Shown here: in pieces, positions 57,335-64,000 of the stretch
How the letters are laid out: each line of letters starts with the position of its first letter
Numbering within the stretch: position 1 is the stretch's first letter
Assembly (NCBI RefSeq): GCF_036492425.1
Contig: NZ_AP025298.1
Span: 93,248 to 157,247, forward strand
From: Persicobacter psychrovividus
GTDB taxonomy: Bacteria > Bacteroidota > Bacteroidia > Cytophagales > Cyclobacteriaceae
DNA length: 64,000 nucleotides
Direction of reading: 5' to 3'
The notes under the pieces: generated by a model
Databases searched by the model: none
What the model was told of the DNA's origin: nothing
Seen by the model: the letters and a program-made list of their open reading frames with translations, nothing else
Program-made: the position numbers and the translations under genes

Positions 57335-60300
57335 ATGGCCATCAGAACAAAATATGGAAAGACCCCATGGGGTGCCGAGTGGTTACAATCACTCGAAAAA
57401 GTAGATTTCAGCAACCGACTGCCCCGTGGCCGGTCATACGCCAACCGTGGAATGGTGTCGAGTATTGACATTCACGGAACTCGAGTGATCGCCAAGGTGA
57501 AAGGTTCCCGTCCTCGTCCCTATTCGGTGGATATCAAAATTCCGGAATTGCCTGAAAATATTAAAGCAGCACTTGGAGAGAAGCTGGAGCAGGAAAAATT
57601 ATGGCAGGTGGCTTTGGGCAATCAACAGTTTGCGCCAGAATTTTTGAAATGGCTTAAAGAGATTCAAGGGGTCTTCCCGAAGCGTTGGAATGATTGGCAT
57701 ATGGGCTGTTCCTGTCCGGATTGGGCAGTACCCTGCAAGCATTTGGCTTCGGTGATTTATGCCCTTTCACAAGAGATAGACCGTAATCCTTTCTTATTAT
57801 TCTCGTTGGTGGGCGTTGATCTGAACCTGAAACAGGCCGAGGAGTCGTTTGATTTTTTTGAGCAATGGTCAGATTTTTATGGGGGAACAACTTCTGAAAG
57901 TCATGAAGCTTTGAATAAGCTGGATTTGTCTGCAATCCAGACACAGGGGCTCGACTTATTACAAATGCTGGCCGAGGCACCTCCTTTTTATGGCAAGGAT
58001 TTTCACAAAGAACTGACGCTATTTTATAAAGGATTAAAGCGTTATCCGGTATATGATCTCTTTGAGGGAGCGGAGGATGACCCGATATTTTCCACCCTGA
58101 AAACTGTCGGAAATATACAACTTACCCTTGATGATAAAGCCGAATTTTTTAAGCTCGCCTCATCAAAAAGTAAACGCTTCACTGCCCTACCCTTTGATGC
58201 GAAAGCGTTGTTGAATTTCCTTTCGAGCCTGACCCCTTCGGATCTGCCGATGTTCCACCCTAAAATTCAGTGGATGCAACAGGCTTTTTCCTTGGCGCAA
58301 CATCTGGTACAACAGCAATTGGTACGTCCGAGTTTGTGGCAAGCAAAAAAAGGTTTCCATATTTTGTGGGCACCGATCTCGACCGAACCTGCGGTAGAAA
58401 AAGCACTGAAACAACTTGAAGGTGCAATGCCCGACGGTCTGATTCAGCTGAGCTCCAAAACGATTTCCAACAAATTGTCGGAGGAAGGGAAACTGCATGC
58501 GCTGATGATTTTCCTGGTGGAGCAGCTGTTGGCCACAAAACTCGATGAAAGTGTCGTCGCTGACCATCAGGCATTGGATCATCTTTTTTACCGTAAAAAG
58601 GAAGTGACTTTTGAGCGCATTGAAGATCAGTCGATTCCGCAGGCAATTGCACTTTGGTTGCGTCCGTGGCAGGGTTTAAAGAAAACGCATCATTATTTAC
58701 TGGAATTGGTGGATCAGCCTTCACATATCCGAGCGAGTCTGAAAGTGGCAGAGCTGGGAAATAAACAGGAGGCCATTCCATTGGTTGAAGCCCTAAAATC
58801 AGACCTTCCACTGAAGGTTTTACAGGATTTAGAGTGGTTGCACCGTCGTTGGGTTCCGCTGGGGCAGCTATGGCGAAAGGATCATGTTTTACTAAATTAT
58901 GATCCGTTGGAGCTGAAGGATTTGCTGTTGCAGATTTTACCTGAATTGCAGCGCCTCGGTATGGAATTGCGCCTGGACAAAGCCCTGCGATCGGTCGTTC
59001 GTCCGGCCATTTCGATGCGGGTGGACAGTTCCTCAGATCGGGTACAGTCTTTTTTCTCAATGAAAGAACTGTTTGAGTTTGACTGGAAAATGGCCCTTGG
59101 TGATCAGCTGGTGGACCCTGCGGAATTTCTGAAAAAAGCGCTTCAGCTGGAAGGCGTTGTGCGGATCAAAGATCAATATGTTATGATTGATCCGACGGAA
59201 ATCGCCAAGATTCAGAAGCGGTTCGAGAAGCTGAAAGACCCCAAACCAATGGAGTTGATTCAGATTGCATTAAGTGGAGAATTCGAAGGTACCAAAATTG
59301 AGCGAACCGATACCTTGATGCGCCTGTTGGAGAACCTCCGACAACAACAATCGGTGGATCATCCACAAGGATTGCTGGCTGAACTGCGCCCTTACCAAAT
59401 CGAGGGATACCACTGGCTTTACCGAAATGCGAAGATGGGCGTAGGCAGTATTTTGGCAGATGATATGGGATTGGGGAAAACCCTGCAAGCGATTTCATTC
59501 TTACTGAAACTAAAGGAAGAAGGACATTTGAGTGCCAAACAAGCAGCTTTGATTGTCCTTCCTACCGGTCTGTTGACCAACTGGGCGCATGAATTACAAC
59601 GATTTGCACCAAGCCTGATGTTTGACACTTTTCACGGGCAGCAACGACAAATCAATGAAAATGTCGAACTCACGCTAACAAGCTACGGCATGCTCCGTAA
59701 TCAAACGGCTATTTTCAAAAAGAAAAAATGGCAGGTGATGATCATTGATGAGGCGCAAGCAATCAAAAATAGCACCACTGCCCAAAGCAAGGCCGTGCGC
59801 AGTGTTTCTGCACAAATGAAGATCGCCCTCAGTGGGACGCCGGTCGAAAACAGCCTGACCGAATACTGGTCGATTATGGATTATACCAATAAAGGCTATC
59901 TGGGTGCGCTGACTGCTTTCAAGAAGAATTTTGTCAAGCCGATTGAACTGAAGCAGGACGAAAAACAATTGCATACCTTCCGTGAGATCACGGCTCCTTT
60001 TATCAAGCGCAGACTCAAAACCGATAAAACGGTGATTGCCGATCTGCCAGAGAAAATCGAAGAGGATCGTTATGTAAACCTGACCACCGAGCAAAGTAGT
60101 TTGTACGAAGCGGTGCTGAATGAAAACCTGCGACAAATTCGAGAGGCGGATGGTATTCAACGTAAAGGAATGGTATTGAAGATGATCACTGCTTTGAAGC
60201 AGATTTGTAATCATCCGGCTCAATACCATAAGGAATCTGAAATTGACCATCAGTTTTCAGGCAAGGCTGAAGCACTTTTGCCGCTGATCAAAGAGGTCAT

Positions 60301-60784
60301 CAGTCGTGGTGAAAAGATCATTATCTTTACCCAATACCGCACCGCCGGCGATTTGATCCAGCAATGGATTGAAAAAGAAGTAGGCCTGAAAGCCGAATTC
60401 CTACATGGTGGATGTAGCCGAAAAGACCGTGATGAGATGGTGGATCAATTTCAAAATAATCCCGACCATAGAATCCTGCTCCTTTCCCTGAAGGCCGCCG
60501 GAACAGGGTTGAACCTGGTCGCTGCCTCCCATGTGGTGCATTTCGATTTGTGGTGGAACCCTGCGGTAGAATCACAGGCTACCGACCGTGCTTTCCGTAT
60601 CGGGCAAAAGAAAAATGTGATGGTGCACCGACTGATTTGCAGCGGAACATTCGAAGAAAAAATCAACGAAATGATCAACAATAAAAAAGGGTTGGCCGAC
60701 AAGGTGATGGAAGGCAATTCGCAAAAATGGCTCGGCGAGATGTCGAACCAGGAGCTGGATGCGTTTTTTCAGTTGGAGCGGTAA
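57335..60784 (+). CDS. SWIM-SNF2 family helicase
   Basis: A 1149-residue SWI2/SNF2 protein. A SWIM zinc finger lies near residues 123-140 (CSCPDWAVPCKHLASVIY, CxC...CxH). A long helical middle region precedes the helicase core, with Walker A SILADDMGLGKT near 706-717, DEAQ near 805, SGTPVENS, and a helicase C-domain with GTGLNLVAASHVVHFDLWWNP and QATDRAFRIGQKK. It is a DNA-dependent ATPase that remodels protein-DNA complexes. Relatives are widespread as lone genes in bacteria. The ATG at 57335 begins MAIRTKYGKTPWG, a conserved start for this subgroup. It is close to a probable defence gene, but no direct link is shown. Confidence 0.92.
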   Translation: MAIRTKYGKTPWGAEWLQSLEKVDFSNRLPRGRSYANRGMVSSIDIHGTRVIAKVKGSRPRPYSVDIKIPELPENIKAALGEKLEQEKLWQVALGNQQFAPEFLKWLKEIQGVFPKRWNDWHMGCSCPDWAVPCKHLASVIYALSQEIDRNPFLLFSLVGVDLNLKQAEESFDFFEQWSDFYGGTTSESHEALNKLDLSAIQTQGLDLLQMLAEAPPFYGKDFHKELTLFYKGLKRYPVYDLFEGAEDDPIFSTLKTVGNIQLTLDDKAEFFKLASSKSKRFTALPFDAKALLNFLSSLTPSDLPMFHPKIQWMQQAFSLAQHLVQQQLVRPSLWQAKKGFHILWAPISTEPAVEKALKQLEGAMPDGLIQLSSKTISNKLSEEGKLHALMIFLVEQLLATKLDESVVADHQALDHLFYRKKEVTFERIEDQSIPQAIALWLRPWQGLKKTHHYLLELVDQPSHIRASLKVAELGNKQEAIPLVEALKSDLPLKVLQDLEWLHRRWVPLGQLWRKDHVLLNYDPLELKDLLLQILPELQRLGMELRLDKALRSVVRPAISMRVDSSSDRVQSFFSMKELFEFDWKMALGDQLVDPAEFLKKALQLEGVVRIKDQYVMIDPTEIAKIQKRFEKLKDPKPMELIQIALSGEFEGTKIERTDTLMRLLENLRQQQSVDHPQGLLAELRPYQIEGYHWLYRNAKMGVGSILADDMGLGKTLQAISFLLKLKEEGHLSAKQAALIVLPTGLLTNWAHELQRFAPSLMFDTFHGQQRQINENVELTLTSYGMLRNQTAIFKKKKWQVMIIDEAQAIKNSTTAQSKAVRSVSAQMKIALSGTPVENSLTEYWSIMDYTNKGYLGALTAFKKNFVKPIELKQDEKQLHTFREITAPFIKRRLKTDKTVIADLPEKIEEDRYVNLTTEQSSLYEAVLNENLRQIREADGIQRKGMVLKMITALKQICNHPAQYHKESEIDHQFSGKAEALLPLIKEVISRGEKIIIFTQYRTAGDLIQQWIEKEVGLKAEFLHGGCSRKDRDEMVDQFQNNPDHRILLLSLKAAGTGLNLVAASHVVHFDLWWNPAVESQATDRAFRIGQKKNVMVHRLICSGTFEEKINEMINNKKGLADKVMEGNSQKWLGEMSNQELDAFFQLER

Positions 60785-60939
60785 GCAAGGAAGTGAGGGG
60801 CAGTTAGGATCTGCTTTATCGATCAATTTCTACGATGAGCTTGAAGCAAAAGAATTTTTGATTTGTTTTTGAGTGCACCCTCACTTCACTAAGCGAGCGT
60901 ACATTTATGTAAAGATTATTTCACCTAAACATAAATGCC

Positions 60940-61341
60940 ATGATTTCCCAGATGAAAAACACCATGATCTCTCCAGCTATTGCCATTACTGAACATGCCA
61001 AAAGACGCTGTCAGCAACGAAACATCAAAATTACAGATCTGCAAGCGGTGGTAACTTATGGGAATATTAAGCACCGCCAGGGGCTGCGGTTTTATACTGT
61101 AAGTCGTCGGGATTTACCGGAAAATATCAACAACAAACAAGCAGATAAACTTTGTCGCTTGGTCGTGGTATTGGATTTGGTGCAAGCAGTGGTCATCACG
61201 ACTTACTTCAATGACCGACCGGCAAAACACGTGCGCAAGAAGGGAAAACGTATGCGTTTGGATTGTGTGGGTGCCACACAGCAGGTCAATCACCTCAGAC
61301 ATCAATATTATAGACAGGCAGGATTGCAAAAGGCTTGTTAA
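60940..61341 (+). CDS. DUF4258-like small protein
   Basis: A 133-residue basic protein. The core ITEHAKRRCQQRNIKITDLQAVVTYGNIKHRQGLRFYTVSRRDL, followed by LVVVLDLVQAVVITTYFNDR, matches the DUF4258 pattern (a HAxxR helix, a short beta-meander and a late VITxY strand), a RelE-like fold seen in possible toxins and mobile-element proteins. No antitoxin-like gene is adjacent. ATGs at 60952 and 60964 are alternative starts. Function unknown. Confidence 0.65.
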   Translation: MISQMKNTMISPAIAITEHAKRRCQQRNIKITDLQAVVTYGNIKHRQGLRFYTVSRRDLPENINNKQADKLCRLVVVLDLVQAVVITTYFNDRPAKHVRKKGKRMRLDCVGATQQVNHLRHQYYRQAGLQKAC

Positions 61342-61710
61342 ATTAATTTACCGGCTAACCCTCTCAAATTTAGCTTGGGCTGATGCACTACTACTATGCC
61401 ATAATGCTGGAGGGGTGATATAGACCATGATTCCCCTGATTTAAGGCATGACCTTGGTGAATTATATTGTCATGAAACTGCATTACCTTATGCAACACCT
61501 TCAGTCTTGTCAGTGAGTGGCCATGCTGAAGGTGCGCAGGATTGATCAAGAAGCACGGTTTAAAGAAAGGTAGAACTGGTTCTTTCCATGTTTTTTAATT
61601 ATACCAATAGCGCCTTAAAGCATTAGGGCAGCCCTTTGACAGACTGCCCATTTACTTTCGAATTTTATTGAATGATTTTGCCTTCACGGCGCAAATGTTG
61701 ATCTAACACC
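61342..61710. other. intergenic region, no gene seen
   Basis: 369 bp between convergent genes. A hairpin GGGCAG/CTGCCC (about 61625-61650) without a clear T tract may act as a weak terminator. Nothing else is recognised. Confidence 0.4.
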
Positions 61711-63999
61711 TTATACCTCCTGCGCTTCCAAAATTTGATTGAACCAAATGATGGCGGCCTCCCCGTCCTTGACCATAATATCTGTTGGCTCGTTATTGTG
61801 AGCCAGCTGATTTCGCAGAGTGCTTAACTGGCGGAATCGGTTGTTCAAAGCGTGGCGATTACCAAAAATAGCTTCAAAATACTTATAATTATTGTTCGCA
61901 GTAATGGTATCCTTTAACTCCCCAAGGGTGAAGAAATTCAACTGACTACTGAAATCAAGATAATTTTCAACTGAGTCTGCTGGATTGTCAGACAAGTAGC
62001 GCTGTAATTTTTTGGCTATATTTTCTTTGCTTCTTTCAGAAACAAACTGATCGAATGGACGATTAGATTTAGCCTGCAGGACAGATGCTGTCAGCGCTCT
62101 AAGGGAAAGTTCAACCGCATTTATTGCTCCGTGAAGATTACTCAATGATGCTGGTAATTGATACTCTTCCTCAAAGAGCGCACCCACGGAAATGTGTTCC
62201 CCCATAACAAGTTTTTGTACCGCTTTAACAGTCAACCGTGCCCTTTCCCTCACAAAATCGTGATAGTCTGCAGCAATTTTTTCCTGACGTTCTTGCTCAG
62301 TTAAATGATCATAACCTTCATTCTTCAGTTTTTCCGCAGGGATCAAATGCGTGGCAAGTCGGGCGTCCACGTCGTCAGTTGTTGCCCATTGGTACCGTTC
62401 CAGTAAATAGGTATAGGGTGCTTTATTGCTGATGTTTAAATTGGTTTTGTCTGAGATAAGTGCACAGTTGAGGACCAGGTTTTCGTTAACCTCACAATCT
62501 TTTAACAAAGAAGCAGGAAAAACGTGGTGGTATTGCCGCGAACCATCGATTAACTGTTGCCTTGTAAGTTTCGTGCCATCAGCAAAATCCTCCGCCCCAA
62601 GTTTGGAAAAGATAGCCATGACTCCCCTCGCTCGGATATTCTCTCTTTTGGGCCAGCCAACGCTCAGTAATTCTTCCTGCGTCACCAGCGGATACCTCTT
62701 CTGGTCAAAGATTACAACATCTTCTTCAGAGAAAATTGATCCATCCTCTTTCGTTTCGGAAAGAATGACTCTTTTAAGGGCCAGATAATCCTTGTATGCA
62801 TTATTTGCGGCTGAATTTTCATATCGGTCGGTAAAGAATGCAGTCCATAAATATTTTCGAAGAAGTTTTTCCGCCACTGCTCGCTCATCAAGACTTTCAG
62901 AAACATGGCTGTAAAGCGCTGCAATTACGGATAAAACGGCATTGGTCGGGAGCCTGTTTTTATCATAAATTCCTTGACCATCGAGAAAAACCACCATCTT
63001 GGACAGCCCATCAGCCATTTTGTCCCAGTTTTCGATCATCAAATCTTTTTTCATGTCCCACATCCCCCGCTGATTGGGCAATTTGTTCTGAATTAATGCA
63101 CTTGAGGCAAGAATCAAAAAAGGCAAATCCCAATAATCTTTGAGTAACGGCACTTGTTGGTCAAGCTGTTGCTGATAATCATCAATAGAAACGCCTTTTA
63201 CGCCCTCAATTTCAGCCCTAATAATGTCATATTGCGAAAGGGGCTTGCTATTGGTATTCATGTTAATAAAAACATTTAAGGCAGTCTCCTTAGTCGTTTG
63301 CACAGGTAGCGCAAGAAAAGGTAGATTGAAATGCGCGATAGTCTCTCGATAATCACGGATGACTTTATTGATTTCTTTTTGAAGATCCATCCACGACTGC
63401 AGCTTCTTCATCAAATCCTCGTCCCCATCTTTTGGTTTCTTCGAGGCAGTGGCCTGCTCTATCCAATCTTCAATTTCATTACTTTTATCTCCCGGCATCA
63501 ATAGTTCGAAAGGAATCAGTCCCCGATTGAGTATTCTGTCTGGATGATCAGCCCATAGCGGCATATTCACCCCATGCTTGTTCTTCCATCGGGTTTGCGT
63601 AAACACCTTTCCGACGTCCTCTAATTCGGGCTCTGCTTTATATTCATCAAAAATGGCAAACTTTGGATAGTGCACAAAGTACTTAACCTGTTCATAATTA
63701 TTATGCAATGCCCTCCATAGTGCCGTTAGTCGTTGCTGCCCGTCAAGCAAGTGCTCTGTAACACGATGATTCGTTTCAGGAGCAGTACTGATATATCGGG
63801 AAACAAATTGCTCTTCCTCAACATTCAAAAGAAGCGTCACCCCAAGCGGCAAATTATTAATCACAGTGTTGAGCAAGCTTGCTACTCGCTTATTATCCCA
63901 TGCTTGAGGCCGTTGAAACCTTGGAAGCTTTATTTCTCCGTGCTCAATTTTTTGGAACCAAATTTCAATTTGTCGATCCTGAGCCGAACTTGATGGCAT
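61711..63999 (-). CDS. DUF262-HNH-HEPN protein, probable defence nuclease
   Basis: A 762-residue protein whose ATG at 63999 sits one base from the window edge, so the true start could be further out. N-terminal DUF262 (ParB/Srx-like NTPase domain): FQRPQAWDNKRV then DGQQRLTALWRAL (DGQQR at 86-90). A middle HNH-type region has YHHVFPASLLKD and LNCALISDKTNLNISNKAPYTYL (about 490-531), similar to DUF1524 nucleases of GmrSD/BrxU-like type IV systems. The C-terminal 140 residues end in a HEPN-like domain with the RNQLAH motif (R-x4-H, 729-734) typical of HEPN ribonucleases. A modification-dependent or NTP-regulated defence role is likely; the target is unknown. Confidence 0.8.
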   Translation of the reverse strand: MPSSSAQDRQIEIWFQKIEHGEIKLPRFQRPQAWDNKRVASLLNTVINNLPLGVTLLLNVEEEQFVSRYISTAPETNHRVTEHLLDGQQRLTALWRALHNNYEQVKYFVHYPKFAIFDEYKAEPELEDVGKVFTQTRWKNKHGVNMPLWADHPDRILNRGLIPFELLMPGDKSNEIEDWIEQATASKKPKDGDEDLMKKLQSWMDLQKEINKVIRDYRETIAHFNLPFLALPVQTTKETALNVFINMNTNSKPLSQYDIIRAEIEGVKGVSIDDYQQQLDQQVPLLKDYWDLPFLILASSALIQNKLPNQRGMWDMKKDLMIENWDKMADGLSKMVVFLDGQGIYDKNRLPTNAVLSVIAALYSHVSESLDERAVAEKLLRKYLWTAFFTDRYENSAANNAYKDYLALKRVILSETKEDGSIFSEEDVVIFDQKRYPLVTQEELLSVGWPKRENIRARGVMAIFSKLGAEDFADGTKLTRQQLIDGSRQYHHVFPASLLKDCEVNENLVLNCALISDKTNLNISNKAPYTYLLERYQWATTDDVDARLATHLIPAEKLKNEGYDHLTEQERQEKIAADYHDFVRERARLTVKAVQKLVMGEHISVGALFEEEYQLPASLSNLHGAINAVELSLRALTASVLQAKSNRPFDQFVSERSKENIAKKLQRYLSDNPADSVENYLDFSSQLNFFTLGELKDTITANNNYKYFEAIFGNRHALNNRFRQLSTLRNQLAHNNEPTDIMVKDGEAAIIWFNQILEAQEV

Positions 64000-64000
64000 T

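Noticed and set aside
58260..59060. Minus-strand open frame of 266 codons inside the SNF2 gene
   Set aside because: The opposite strand is clearly coding with conserved helicase features; the composition of the shadow frame is unlike a real protein.

Overview
The window is a chromosomal segment of a Bacteroidota bacterium, most likely a marine Cytophagia-type heterotroph. The evidence is two SusC/SusD pairs, many Sec or lipobox N-termini, -7 boxes of the TAnnTTTG type, and a tyrosine ammonia-lyase gene set of the flexirubin/aryl-polyene kind. No rRNA, tRNA or CRISPR array was seen. Product names come from motifs read by eye, not from database searches.

Layout. (1) 1-4451, minus strand: edge of a flexirubin/aryl-polyene pigment cluster (tyrosine ammonia-lyase, FabG-like reductase, ketosynthase, ACP, LpxL-like acyltransferase cut by the window edge). 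(2) 4452-6933: about 2.5 kb of AT-rich DNA without a convincing gene. (3) 6934-18335: envelope proteins plus an ECF sigma factor and a membrane Ser/Thr kinase. Four genes or operons here (secreted amidase with a porin, two outer-membrane barrels, a DUF4251 protein) share a strict upstream signature, T(T/A)AGGG-N17-CCCAGTG, best read as the promoter of the local ECF sigma factor. Two copies of a 109-bp MITE with 9-bp target duplications also lie here. (4) 18361-24996: a decayed ISL3/ISAon1-type transposase, an AraC regulator, and a glycyl radical enzyme operon (activase, enzyme, cupin) downstream of a GH47 alpha-mannosidase. The enzyme carries an unusual Cys-Asn-Trp active-site loop. (5) 25374-26795: a lipoprotein with InlB-type and BspA/DUF285 repeats. 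(6) 26905-41555: polysaccharide utilisation locus 1, with GH130, two related clan GH-A lipoproteins, an SSS symporter, SusC/SusD, a three-repeat glycan-binding lipoprotein and an AraC regulator. (7) 41596-57039: polysaccharide utilisation locus 2, all on the minus strand: LacI regulator, SusC/SusD, two GH109-type enzymes, NahK-like sugar kinase, GH2 beta-galactosidase, HIT-type nucleotidyltransferase and a phosphodiesterase. It reads as import and breakdown of a Gal/GalNAc-containing glycan, ending in sugar-1-phosphate activation. The LacI promoter carries one of two identical operators inside its -33/-7 spacer. (8) 57335-63999: SWIM-SNF2 helicase, a DUF4258 protein, and a DUF262-HNH-HEPN protein that looks like a defence nuclease.

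The best candidates for something undescribed are the CNW-type glycyl radical enzyme operon, the ECF-sigma/kinase regulon with its shared promoter, and the GalNAc-salvage route in locus 2 that uses a HIT-type transferase instead of a classical GalT.
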